Source: Chondrus crispus
Taxonomy: Eukaryota > Rhodophyta > Florideophyceae > Gigartinales > Gigartinaceae
Assembly: GCF_000350225.1 (NCBI RefSeq)
Contig: NW_005179157.1
Location: 62,001-126,000 of the forward strand
DNA: 64,000 bases
Direction of reading: 5' to 3'
Position numbers and translations under genes: made by a program. The first letter of the stretch is position 1. Each line of letters begins with the position of its first letter. A model generated the notes under the pieces. That model made no database searches and was not told the origin of the DNA. It saw only the letters and a list, made by a program, of their open reading frames with translations. Of this stretch, positions 50,339 through 61,713 are shown piece after piece.

Positions 50339-51895
50339 CTGGTGAGTGGGTGGTTTGTTGAATGGGTTGCTCGTGTGGGTGGGATGGAAATGTTTCAAAT
50401 GGAGGTGTGAGGGCGGGGATTTTTTGATGGAAGGTATGGGGTAAGCATGGTTGAAGCGGCATGGATTGCCGTGTGTAGAAGGTAATTGGATGGCGGTGGA
50501 GGGGGGAGCAGTGCGGAAGGGGAAAGGCTGGGATTTGCGACGTGACGCCACATCGGGAAGAAACAGATTGAGGAAGTTAGAGCGGGAGGGGATGCAGTAT
50601 GTGGTGCACATACTAGGAGCACTTGTTCAAACCGATGTCTTGGGAGTGTTTTCCGTTCAAATCGTATCTGACGTAATGCACGAGCAAGGATCAATGCTCA
50701 AGGATGGAGCAAGTAAGAAGCATAGCTGCAAAGAGAAATGAAACAACATCAACGTGTGGCCACACACAAAGAGTAGTGGGTACTTGATTTAGAAAGATGT
50801 ACTATAGAAACAAGTGTCATAACGGGTAGAGTTATGGTACCGCAGAATGCGGGGGCCCTTTGTGGGGTGACAGGGGTTGCAGGTCTTTATGATGGCGCTT
50901 GATGATGACACTTCATGATTAGCTGTATGATTAGTTGTGTGATTTGTTTCGTTACGGTGTGTCATGTCCACGTAGGGCGCCACTGTTTGTTGTTTAATCT
51001 TTGCTTCTCCGTTGGAGGGGAGCATTGGGAGGCGTGTTGTAAAGGGATATCAAGTTATATCAGGTTATAAGACATGTCTATTTGCCGTTGTCTACCGAAC
51101 GGTGGGTCCGTATTGTTTTGTGTTGCGTTGCACATCAACTGGACATCAGGGGGCGTGGGAATTAACGAGGGAGCAAGCACAAGCAAGCACAAGCAACAAT
51201 CACCACAAACCGTCTGATGGCTTCTTTTTTATTGTGTGACGTTCGTGACACGTAATGTAATCGAGCTTGACTGCAGTACGTTATCACTGTAGTACGATGT
51301 TGGTGAGAGGAAGAGTAAAGGGGAAAAGCGGGTAAAAGCCATGAAAGGTAAGCTTTGACCTGACCTACCTCACGGTAAACTGCTACGCCGATGCATGAAA
51401 GTGTTGATGCTATCTCAACAGCTGGTTGCCGAGCAAAGTACAAGATAATGCTGTTCCTGCGCTTCCACTTTTGCCTTCGCCTTTGCCGATTCCCCCCATA
51501 CAGCAAACATGTATGTACTCTGAAAGTATAGACCAATGCTAGACGACGTCACCATGTTTCATACCTAACTACCCAGAAGTTTTTCGGGTTGGCTACGTAC
51601 GACATGTCTGCATTCCGAAATTCAAGCCGTCAGGCGACGACAGTATCTCAAGACTACACCAGGCTCACCTATCGTCATCTTTGCTTGCGGACTACCGTTC
51701 TCGTAAACTCCATTGCGCAAGAAGCTGTCTGCGTCATACCGCAACATTTCCGAAGTATTTTGACCCGCATCCCACGTTCAGCTCTACATCCCGAACTACA
51801 CTGTAGTCCCCCTACACCATCGCGGCTTGGCACTCATAAAGTAACATTTCCCAAAAGCATTTAAGCAACGTAATGCATACATTCCAATAGCCACA
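50339..51895. other. gene-poor spacer
   Basis: About 1.5 kb with no supported gene. Short repeats such as AAGCACAAGCAAGCACAAGC (51176-51195) are the only regularities. Confidence 0.45.
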
Positions 51896-52500
51896 ATGAA
51901 GACCTTCATCAGAACTTCCTCCCATGTCTACATGATCACCTTCTTGTGTCTTTTCTCTCCCGTTGTCTCGATAAAGGCTTCCAAAGCCTTTCTTCCGCAC
52001 CATCAACTTCCAAGCTGTTGGTAAAGCCAGTGCCCGATCCGGTCGCGCAAATATCAATAAAGGAGTCACCACAACCGCGAAGACCGCCACAGAAGCGCTG
52101 CAGCGCTTCCCCCCCCATGGCAGAGAACAACAAAAATTTCAACGAGTTTTCAAAAACTCTATGGTACAGGCTTCGGTGAAAAAGATATTCAAACAACCGT
52201 CTTCGACGTCTCGCCTCAATGCGCACGTAGAGATAGACGAAACCAGGGCCAGATCCTTAATGATCTCACCACAGCTGGTAGCGACGAGATCTCCCCCCAT
52301 CACCTCGAGGATGCGAACACATCCTTACAACCAGGCCCAAAAAAACGGCCACTGTACACACAGAAGATCGTGCTTAGCGCCACGCAGAGACCGCCTTCGT
52401 TCGAGTAGACAACATCCATTCCATCAGCGAAGCAGCCATCAGTAACTACAGGATCGCCGTGGCGTCGGGATTGCAGCTGCCTAGTAGGATATTAACCAAG
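51896..52500 (+). pseudogene. remnant of a secreted-protein-like gene
   Basis: An ATG at 51896 opens a signal-peptide-like start (MKTFIRTSSHVYMITFLCLF). Coding-like blocks follow in more than one frame to about 52470. The sequence appears broken in several places. The family was not recognised. Confidence 0.3.
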
Positions 52501-52740
52501 TCAATGTTTATCACTAGACCTTGGCTTTGTTCCCGATACTCATCATCGCAGCGTTTGAGAAAAAGACCGACTCACACTGCGTGCACGGACAGCCGCCGGA
52601 CGGCAGGCATCCGGAGATATCACCAAGACTTGATTTCGTACAAACGCGTAGCAGGTTCTCGTGCGACAGTTACAGCCTCCGGGCTCTAGTCACATTCCTG
52701 GGGTTAAATCTCCTTCTAGCCGTACCAGCGCGAAATCATT

Positions 52741-53739
52741 TTATCCAAAGAACGTTCCACCGGCCAAAAGGCCAATGGAGTGGGGAAGACACTGTGACCA
52801 GTCCTGCATGGGATCATCCACGACGATGGTATTCAGTGCCTTCACAAACTCCCAGTACTCTGGATACCAGCCACTCTTATCCCAGTCAATAACGCCGAGC
52901 ACTTTGACATCCTTCTGTGTCAAGTAATCAGCACTGGCGCCATTCTCGCTACGCCGGACTAACTGCACGACAATATTACGGGGATGAAGGTCGGCATGTG
53001 TCATAGCACAAGCACGATCCTTGCGCATAAATGATCTAACCATCTTTATCCATGGCCCACGACCACGGTCTCTCGTGGTAAGAAAATCGTTGAATGCCTT
53101 CTCGTCCAGAATCTCTTCTTTCGCAACACGGTCCCACCTTCTGGTGTCTATACACCTTCTTGGCACTCCACTGCCCCAAGTCAAACGTCCTTTGTCGAGG
53201 GGCGGTGATGGTACTTTTCGCAACTGTTGAAAAATTGGTTCGAGCAGCTCCTTGACGGATTTCTTTTGGGCATGAGACAGACGTATCCAGTGAGTTTCAA
53301 GAGATGGCCTGGGAAAGTAGGTCATGAAATGATAATACGTCCGTCCAGATTGGTCAATGAGCACACCAAAAGTACGAGGGATCAGGAGGGAGGGGCATGA
53401 TGCCGGATGTGATTGAGAGTGGAGATATGGGCAATATCGAGATATGTGTCCTGGGAAAGCCGGGCAAAGCCGGGCAAAGCCGGGAAAGCCGGGCAAAGCC
53501 AGGGACAGGCCTGGAAAAGCGGACGCAGTTGTTATCTTATAGACGTGGCTACAATGAAAATGGCTGAGAGATGAGGGAAGCGGAAAAGTCGTTCTGTTTG
53601 ACGCGGAAGATGCGCTGTTGGCCATCGGCTGTGATGGCGGTTGTCCCGTTGGGGAGGTGCCAAGTGGTGTATTGCCTTCATGCGGGTGTGCATAGGTGAG
53701 GTCTGCAGCGGCGATGAAGACAAGGATGAAGATTTTCAT
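52741..53739 (-). pseudogene. fungal-type APH-fold kinase, probably broken
   Basis: The C-terminal 200 residues are a clear phosphotransferase of the APH (aminoglycoside phosphotransferase) fold as found in fungal genomes. Visible are YHFMTYFPRPSLETHW, the catalytic loop MTHADLHPRNIVV (H-x-D and N) and the metal-binding VIDWDKSGWYPEYWEFVKAL. The matching N-lobe segment (LDIAHISTLNHIRHHAPPS) is in another frame at about 53390-53440, and a GC-rich minisatellite (53452-53505) interrupts the upstream part. At least one frameshift is therefore present. An ATG at 53739 with a signal-peptide-like start is in frame with the C-lobe, but is odd for this family. Substrates of these fungal kinases are mostly unknown. 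The distribution suggests horizontal transfer. Confidence 0.65.
53452..53505 (+). repeat. short GC-rich minisatellite
   Basis: About five tandem copies of a 9-10 bp unit, GCCGGGCAAA, with small variations, inside the N-terminal part of the kinase-like gene. Confidence 0.85.
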
Positions 53740-53801
53740 CCTTGACTGCTCCCGTGTCCGTGTTTTTGCAGTGAGGGGTCTCCAGGGCGAAGCAAGGAGC
53801 A

Positions 53802-54989
53802 TTATTCAGGGATGACGGTGTTGTTGCTGAGAAAATAATTCGCGTCGACGCTCATGTTGGGCATGTACGAGTTCAAGATTTGATTCAACCCAACGAGACG
53901 GGTCCTAAAATTGAACAGCAGAACCACAGACAAAAGAATAGATTTTCGCTCTCCTCGTTCTTCATATGTGAGTCGATCCTTCAATCTTGGAAATGACCCT
54001 TGCAGCGCTCTCATACCCCACTCCGCTGCCTGCCGAGCGGAGGTTGCCTGTCGACCCTCTGCAACCTGTTCCACGTGCTCAGCGTTGATTAGGTAGTCCT
54101 GACTAGACTTGATAAGAAACGGATGGTTTCCTTTCGAAAAAGCCGAATCGACAACACAGCGGCCACCAGTTCTATCATACACATCTTGCAGTTTTTTGTA
54201 AATGTTACCCCAATCTGCTATCGTCGAGTCATGCATCGCCCCGGGTGCGTTCACCGCACACGCTTTAATCGTTCCATTTGGGGCAAACACAAAAACATTC
54301 CCAACATAATGGTCATGGGTCCATCCATTATAAAACATATTTTGGATAACGGAGTCCCCGGATTGCTGCAGATATAGCTTGAGCCCATCAGCAACTGCAT
54401 ATACGTCAGAAAGCATAGAATATTTTGATGCAAAAGAATGCTTAAAGACATTCACTTCGTCATCTGATGGCATGCGCACAGCTGCCATGTCGTCTGCAGA
54501 GAGTTGTTGGAGTAATATTCGCCTCCCAAACCGTAAGAAAAGCGAACAAACTGAGCCTGTGATGCCGAAAATGAGGCACAAAACCATCTCGGAACCCCTG
54601 GATCTTCCCCAAGAAAGTACGAGACCTAAACATTGGCAAGCTGACAACGAACGCGGGCGACCACGCTTTTTCGAACGCAGCGGGAGGAGCCTTATCATTC
54701 CCTCGCTACAGTACGGAGAAAATCGTTCGAAGGCGGGTGCGAATTTTTCAAGCAGTCTACGAAATGCGTGGTGATCGAGCCCTGTTAGAGTAATTAGGGA
54801 TCTATCACAGCCAGATCCGTAGAGAACCGAAAACGTAGACATCGACGGGTGCTGCAAGGCAGCTCTTGATATCCTGCGGTCTCTTCTTTTTCGTCCCTCG
54901 GCTGACAACTTTTGCCTGAATGTTATGGCCTGTTTTCGACGTTGGCTCTGAATGAGAAGCAGAAATAGAATAGCCATATGGTCATTCAT
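53802..54989 (-). CDS. intact DDE_Tnp_4-type transposase
   Basis: It has 395 residues from the ATG at 54989 without interruption. The N-terminal half is helical and basic (KKRGRPRSLSACQCLGLVLS). The nuclease core shows Asp in YAVADGLKLYLQQSG, Asp in NAPGAMHDSTIADWG, a third acidic site in CVVDSAFSKGNHP and Glu in QAAEWGMRALQGSFPRL. This architecture is that of Harbinger-related endonucleases common in oomycetes, fungi and algae. Terminal repeats and target duplication were not found. Its stop overlaps the ATG of the most upstream frame of the kinase-like gene on the same strand (ATGA), which is probably coincidence. It may be a recently active or domesticated copy. Confidence 0.82.
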   Translation of the reverse strand: MNDHMAILFLLLIQSQRRKQAITFRQKLSAEGRKRRDRRISRAALQHPSMSTFSVLYGSGCDRSLITLTGLDHHAFRRLLEKFAPAFERFSPYCSEGMIRLLPLRSKKRGRPRSLSACQCLGLVLSWGRSRGSEMVLCLIFGITGSVCSLFLRFGRRILLQQLSADDMAAVRMPSDDEVNVFKHSFASKYSMLSDVYAVADGLKLYLQQSGDSVIQNMFYNGWTHDHYVGNVFVFAPNGTIKACAVNAPGAMHDSTIADWGNIYKKLQDVYDRTGGRCVVDSAFSKGNHPFLIKSSQDYLINAEHVEQVAEGRQATSARQAAEWGMRALQGSFPRLKDRLTYEERGERKSILLSVVLLFNFRTRLVGLNQILNSYMPNMSVDANYFLSNNTVIPE

Positions 54990-56851
54990 GGTTCTGACGG
55001 TGGCTGCTCGTTGGTGAAAACACTCATCGCACTGCCATGATTGAGCTTAGCTCGCAGCACACACTGTAGTTAGAGCTCTGACGCCGTCATCGCCGGCGTC
55101 CGATGAGTACAAAAGAATGCGTACCGTGCAAAAGAATGCGTACAGTAGGGGAACGCACATTTTATGTGCGCAAGCATTTCCGTGGCAAAACTCATTTTTT
55201 GTGCGCAAAAAAGAAAAATATGACTCTGACACAAAAAATAATTTCCGGAGGCGCCCAATACAAGGCCCCGAACTGTGCGCCCTTGCTCACATTTCACAAG
55301 TTTTAATTGCAATATTAGGGAGCTTTTCATCTCATGTGCGCGCGCGTCTTTGTGAAGACTACGGCTCCTGACAGAATTACAGCACCGATTTTTTGCGTTT
55401 AGTAGGTCCATATTGGACCATAGCTCACCATTCCTGACGATCTCTGAAGAATGGCGTCCTTTTTCTTTCTGGCTCTACACGTTCCTGAAATACTGAGGCT
55501 TTTCATTTTCTCGTCCAGACGTCTTTACTTGCGTTTTAGTTACCAGTGTCTCTTTTGTTTTTTGCGCTCGCGCTAATAAACAACACGACTTAAGTGCTTC
55601 AAACAATCATATAGAACGTTGGCGCCGCACGGGTCCTGTTGAAATCCCGGCTGCACCATCACGAACCTTTACATCCTCTTGTACTCATACCGAATCATCA
55701 GAAGAACCTTACGCCTCCTACTGGCTCGCCCCAGTGTTGTTCGAATAGATGTAAATAGATAGCTTACCAAGGTAGTCGTCGTCCAACGAAGATACAGAAA
55801 ACTTTGGGTTATTTACCCGACTAACTTTGGTGACACTGTCATGACAAAATCCGTACTCCACTTGCTACTAATGTGGTTCCTCGAATCATTTCTCTTGTAG
55901 AGCATGGTCTTCACGGAAGATATATGTATGTTGTGACGACATAAGCACTCGCTATCATGTTATTCCCATATCCAAACACGCCAGAGATGATTCATGCCTC
56001 CCGTCGATTCATATTATGGTGTCCGTATCAAGCAGGATGGACATTACCTTCATTGCAGACATAGCGAGAGAAGGGCAAGCCCGTCAAAGCTTGTCTCATC
56101 ATGTCGAAACCTGTCCACGTTTTGTAATGCTAGCATTCTTACCCACGTAGGGTTCTCCCCTGGGGACCCGCATGATTTACTCCAGTTTGCTTAGAGTGCA
56201 AAGTCTCTATTAGCACGAGAAATTGAAGATCCCTTTGCAGATTCCATCCGTTGTGTGCGCTTACTCCTTTACGGGCACTACCATGGCGAAGCAGTGCCCC
56301 TAACTCGACTCCTATTGCCCACTCTTTCGTGTTCTTATCCTGTCATTTTTATTGCGTTGCTGAAATTGAGAGGTGAGCCCACATCAAAACGTTTGGGCGA
56401 CCCAGGAAGATATTAAATTTCTGTGAAATATATTAAGCGTAATGGACAACCGTTAAAACATAGCCTGCCAAAAACGGACGCCAATTATCAAGCGATCTCA
56501 TGATGACCACATTTCGGCTTAGCTTAGCTGAAAGACCGGTTACGGGCCTTCTTTTCTACCGCAAGGGAAGTTTTGTGAAAGGAATGTGAATTCCATCTTT
56601 TGAAGATGTGCATGCAAACTTGGATGCTTGTGAAGTCTGGATGTAAGAATGATTTTAGCATCCTCTCTAGCTAGCTAGACGTTTCAAAGCCAGTGCTTAT
56701 ACTGTAGTCTCTGTCGGTCCTCATCACTAATTCTCTTAAACGGACCCTCGGTGTATTTCTACAAATCAAAGCTTATGGGTTAGACGCCAAGATAGTGATC
56801 GATGTTGTTGGGACCCGTTCGAGCAAAAGCGATGGGCAATCTTTGTCTGGC
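54990..56851. other. gene-poor spacer with short tandem repeat
   Basis: No recognised gene in about 1.9 kb. An 18-bp unit GTACAAAAGAATGCGTAC (55107-55124) is repeated as GTGCAAAAGAATGCGTAC at 55126-55143. It lies just beyond the transposase start and may be part of that element's end. Confidence 0.5.
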
Positions 56852-58558
56852 TCATACACCGTAGCAGGCTGGACGTTCCTGCAGTTGTGATCTTTCCACA
56901 ACTAGGTGACACCTATGAATCTTCGCTTCATCGTGGCTCATCGATGTGCCTTGTTGGCGAGGCACCTCAGCTGAACTGATTACCTCTCTTGCCGGATCGA
57001 CGACAAGAAAATATATGACTCTCATCATAGGGGACGTCGCGTTTTCAAGATCCGTTTTAAACTGATTGCGTAATATGCTTGAAAACTTGTGAAGATGGGA
57101 ATTAGGAAATACAATCAAGCGCCCCGGTGTCATCGATAAGTTACCAAGTGGTCGAAGACCTTTGCCAAGGATCCGATCTAACATCCAATGCTTATTCTGA
57201 GCCATACATGCATGGAGGGCTGATTGTTCAAAGTCTAGAAAATGACGACAAAATTCCAGCTCACCACCTTCGATGCCTCCAACTCTCTCGAGGATGTACA
57301 TTCCAACCATGATTATATGTTCAGAACTCACACCTTCCGTTTGAAATCCATCTTCAATAGACTCCTCTCTTGGCAAAAAGTCAGTAACCTTTGTTACAAC
57401 AGAGACCTTTCTTCCGCGGAGAGTCTATCGTTTCAGATCAGGCCTATAAACGTGTTCATTTTCATTAGGGCCAAGACTTCCCGTGCATTGCTCTTGACCA
57501 GAGAAGCGGAGTTCCTGAAAATGTGCGTATACTATTTCAAAACGAGGAATGAAAATTTCGAAGAGCCGGCTCAATGTGTCATACAACTCAGGATAGAAAG
57601 AACGGCATATGTTGTTGATATATGTTTCGAACTTGCACCTGCCAGTTTTAGTGATCACTACCGCGGAGGGAAGAAAATGATAGTCGCTTGTCGAAAACTT
57701 TCTCCCACATCTGTCTCTCACTCCCTCCGAAGCAGCTCTATAATCCAAACTTTTGATTCTACGCAGTAACTCCTGGCCCTGGTGAGAGACGCGAGAGAAA
57801 CCGTGTACATAAGGGAACATCGCTGGGTCAACTATATCTCTCACAGTCATTTGCGTTCCTGGTCGCCAGTCAGCAGGTTCGCGATTTGCAAACATCCTCA
57901 ACTGATAGACAAGGTTTTCATGAACTTCTGGATCGACGGCATTGTCTTCATAAATAACGCCCTCATACACTGTAGAATACTGGTAGGCTTCCCAGATGTC
58001 CTGTAGAAAAGTCGTACCTGTCCCTCTTGCATTGAAAAGATTGTCAGAGAGAAATATGCCGTGCTCTTTGAACTTTGAATCCGCTCGAAGATTGATCGTG
58101 AGGAAAATATGTCCATTTTCACCATTGAACCCGATAAACGCGGAGTTGGGATCATCTTGCCTCAAATGAAACTTCAGAGAAACACCTCGACAATCTACAA
58201 GTCCAGAGACTTGAAACTGTTTTTCTGCCCGGACAATGTCAAAAAACTCGTTGTTTGGGTGCAAAATTACGACACATCCGAGATATTGCTGGAAGAATAC
58301 AGCCTCCGTCTCGTTTTCTGGATCACTTATCGTAGAGTCAGTATTTGATGGAGAAGTACTATATAACTGTACCGGAGGTATTGAGAAGCCTGGGCTTCTG
58401 AGGCCAAGGTCGACCCAATCTCCCGGAAAAAATCGATATCCGGCAAATCGATTCGTTTCTTCGATCAACTCTCGAATGAAGCCCGTGTCCGATGGGTCTG
58501 GACCAGCTGGCGGTTGTATACCATCCTGGTCTGGAATGGTATGTTTGGGACGAGGCAT
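56852..58558 (-). pseudogene. DUF4246 protein gene with one in-frame TAG
   Basis: From the ATG at 58558 the frame codes 377 residues to a TAG at 57425-57427, then continues in the same frame for about 190 more residues to the stop at 56852. The sequence fits DUF4246 proteins throughout, including SEHIIMVGMYILERV and, near the end, GRLIVFPNSHLHKFSS and FFLVVDP-like YFLVVDPAREVIS. DUF4246 is thought to be an oxygenase-like fold, mostly fungal. The usual W-H-x-E-G before SEH is FQTEG here, so a likely metal ligand is missing. One TAG and a changed site suggest a recent pseudogene; readthrough or a sequencing error are alternatives. Confidence 0.7.
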
Positions 58559-61500
58559 GGGGGCGAACAGGGTTTGTCACACTGAACAGCACCAGAGCAT
58601 GCACAGACACAACCAACGAACATACTTCTAGGTCTATAAACGAAATTGCAGATTGCCCCAAAAGAAAGTCTGTGAAGAAATTATCATCGATATGGAGCAG
58701 GGAGTCACAGAAGAAAGCTGACTCAAGAAAAGAAATCTGAGCCTGGTCAGTGAGTGCTCTCCACAGTACGAGGAATATTTGTGTGGTGCTGTCACAGTGA
58801 GGAGGGCGCCTGTGTATAAGTTGGGCCAGACATCCATATCAGCATCGATAACCTTTCATTCGTTGCTGTGTTCGAAATTGAATAAATGGCACAGTGGAAA
58901 CAGACATGTGAGCTGCGAGAACACAGCCTGCCTGACATTACGTCCTCATCCCAGTACTGTACTACTAGCTCCAGCATACGCAGCATGTTCCGTCCCGAAC
59001 GAAGTGGAGACACTCTTCTTACAATGAACAGAAAATATGCCAAACAACTCTGCGGGGGCGCTAGCAAAGAAATCGGGATATCACAGAATTAGTGACTAGC
59101 AAGTGATTCCGTTTGAAGGCAGACGACACATACTGCAGGCATTCAGAGGTGCCAGTACTGTACGCTATTAGTCTGAACGACACCTAGATAGCTGTCTCCT
59201 GTTTTTGGCGAAAAAAAGTCCTCTGGGCGGAACAAGCGGAGGGATGCGCATTAAAGAGTTGGTCTTTGCGAGGGAAACAATATTGACCCCAGTTAGAGTT
59301 CCGTAACTTACGTTCCTGTTTCCATCAAAATTCTATCCACTAAAGTACTACAGTACCCTATCTGTCCTATTGTCAAGTTATGGGTCATGGTGAGCTGGTT
59401 ACAGTGGAAGTAAGTGCAACGTATTGAGCAAGGAAATGTGTAGAGGTGTCAACACGGTATCCGACGCAACGGGCGTAGTAGGTAGAGGACACTCTCCTGA
59501 TGAAGAGAGCGTAGCGGCAGAAGGGTAAGGATGGCAAAGATGGGTCAGCACTAATTGCTGGGGCTTCGTTCTCCCTCTATCCTCTTTTTACTGCTCATTC
59601 CTCTTTCTTAAGTATCCGCTTTTTCGCTCGAACGCCGGTACTGTTCTACTGCTTTGCTGCTCTAATTCCGTAGTTGTAGATACATGTTGCACATATCGGA
59701 TTGCACGTATCGGAATTAGCTGTCTGCCCCACCCTCGTCCATCTCGAATTGGGCCGCGTGCCCTTTTGCCGTTCTCTTGCAATGAGAACAATTACGCTTG
59801 CTTCTTAGACTGTCGCGCTCGTCTGAGGTACTCTATATCCACTTGCATTGCCTTAGCTTTCCCCTTCTATGCAAGGTGTTGCTGTTGCCTCTTTCCCTGT
59901 GACCCTTGGCGCGGTGGTGCTCACTGCTCCCTGGGTCTGCGTTTCTGCTTGCTTGTGTTGGTAAGTGCGTCTTACCAACAACCAATTGCTCATCAAACGA
60001 TGAGCCGTTCTCATGCTTGCTCACTCGAAGATATCCTTTTGGCAGGGCTCGTTGTGAACAGGGGCTGTCATACAATGGATCCAATTCTAACAAGTGTCAA
60101 AATCTCTATGGTCTCATTTCACACTGATCAGATTACACCTATACAGTATGTGTGACTCCTTTCACATTATGTCCTTCTAGTTAGGCCTCCTTTAAGTTCT
60201 CAATGTCGTTCGAGCTCTAAATGTGTCTCCCGTCCCCGCTTGAAAGCGAGTAACTAAAAAATTGATCCCAGGGCTCTTTTCTGCCCGACCTTAAGAGCCA
60301 TTCTTCTTCATCGTGTCTGCATTTCTTTATAAAGACACAAGCAATATGGCTTCATACATTAGGACACCAGAAGAAGCGAGAACATATTCCCAGGCATCTC
60401 AGAGGGAAGAAGGCGTCTAGTTCGTTTTCAAGTAGTGTTGATGAAACGAGAGGTTCTAAGGCCCAAAGAAGTTGAGCTGAGAAGTTGAGCTGCTGAGAAG
60501 ACATTGCAGTGGAATTTAAACTATTCCTGTTGTAAGAGCAACAGAGAGGGTAATCAGTTGTCGATCAATGCAAACACAAGCCTCAAACGAGTGGTACTGA
60601 TCGATCTATTTGCGATGTAAAGCAGTTGGCGTCCGCTGGGTTGAAAAGCAATCTGCACGCATCAAGCAATCTGCACGCATCAAAATACGACAACAAAAAT
60701 GATGCCCTCAGAGAAGATTGGCGTGGGATAGCGTTAAGACTAAAATACACAACATCCCGAAAAGGACTATGAAACATAGGAATGGACAGCAGCACCACGA
60801 TTTGTGAATCTGAACCAGTTGTGACCGAAACTTTGATGCCTACAGTTCAGCTTCAGAAGGTGTGGGGTCTACTGTGAGGCGACTTCTTGGCAGAGCGTCC
60901 TTGCCTTATGCAAGATTAGTCTGCTTTACTCACATCATGCGTGCGTTTTATGCGGTGTGGAGTGGTTCAAGAATGTCAGTTGACGAAAAGTCGCTCCCAT
61001 CTCCGAATTGTTGGCGAGCGGCATGGGAACGTCAGGAGCGGATGTTGCGGCTGGACAAACTGCGTGCAGTAGCAAAACATTTATGCTCTTGCGCAAGTCA
61101 GAAGCAGATGAACTCATGGCCTGCACGGAAACGTGAGAGCCGAATGGTGGGGTGCAAATTGTAGAGTCAGCGAGGAACTTTTCTCATGATCCCCCATGCC
61201 AGCACTTCTACAACACGAAGCACAAGGTATCGACGCTCCGCGACAAGAGGAGACGCTCCCGGCGGGAAAAAGCGCAGACGTTGAGGATTTAGAAACTCGT
61301 GCAGGCGGCGAGGGACTGGCTAGCGGGGCGAAGACAAATTTGCCATTTCAGAGGCGCGTGATGCAGTGAGCATGGCTGCTGTGGACGTCGGGCAGAGGGG
61401 GAGCGGCGGGGTGCTTTGAACTCTCTGCACTATCAAGACCCGTGTCCGTGAGACTGGCGGTTGTTGCGATGGCAGGGGGGAGGCGTTGACAAGGAGCATT

Positions 61501-61713
61501 CATGAGAGCCGATATATATAGATGGGTGGTTAACGAGAAAGACTCGGCTGATGTGATTTTCGTCGTTGCGCGGTTTGGCAATTCAGTGCCTCCATTCGGC
61601 TTCGGCGCAAAATCTAAATGGCTCAATTTCGTTCCGTCCGGGCCCCTCCCTCGGTCGCCCACGTTCACCTCGCCGACGTGCCGCCCGACCGCGGCGCCCC
61701 CTTCCCGGACACC
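58559..61713. other. gene-poor region before TFIP11
   Basis: About 3.1 kb with only short unrecognised frames. An 18-bp tandem duplication, AGCAATCTGCACGCATCA, lies at 60647-60682. The last 300 bp, becoming GC-rich, should contain the promoter of the next gene. Confidence 0.5.

Noticed and set aside
53800-53804. ATGA overlap between the transposase stop and the kinase-like frame as translational coupling
   Set aside because: Eukaryotic setting, unrelated genes, and the kinase frame start is itself doubtful.
60862-61164. 100-codon frame and its 63-codon opposite as small genes
   Set aside because: Neither shows coding bias or a known motif; splice-like signals nearby were not consistent.
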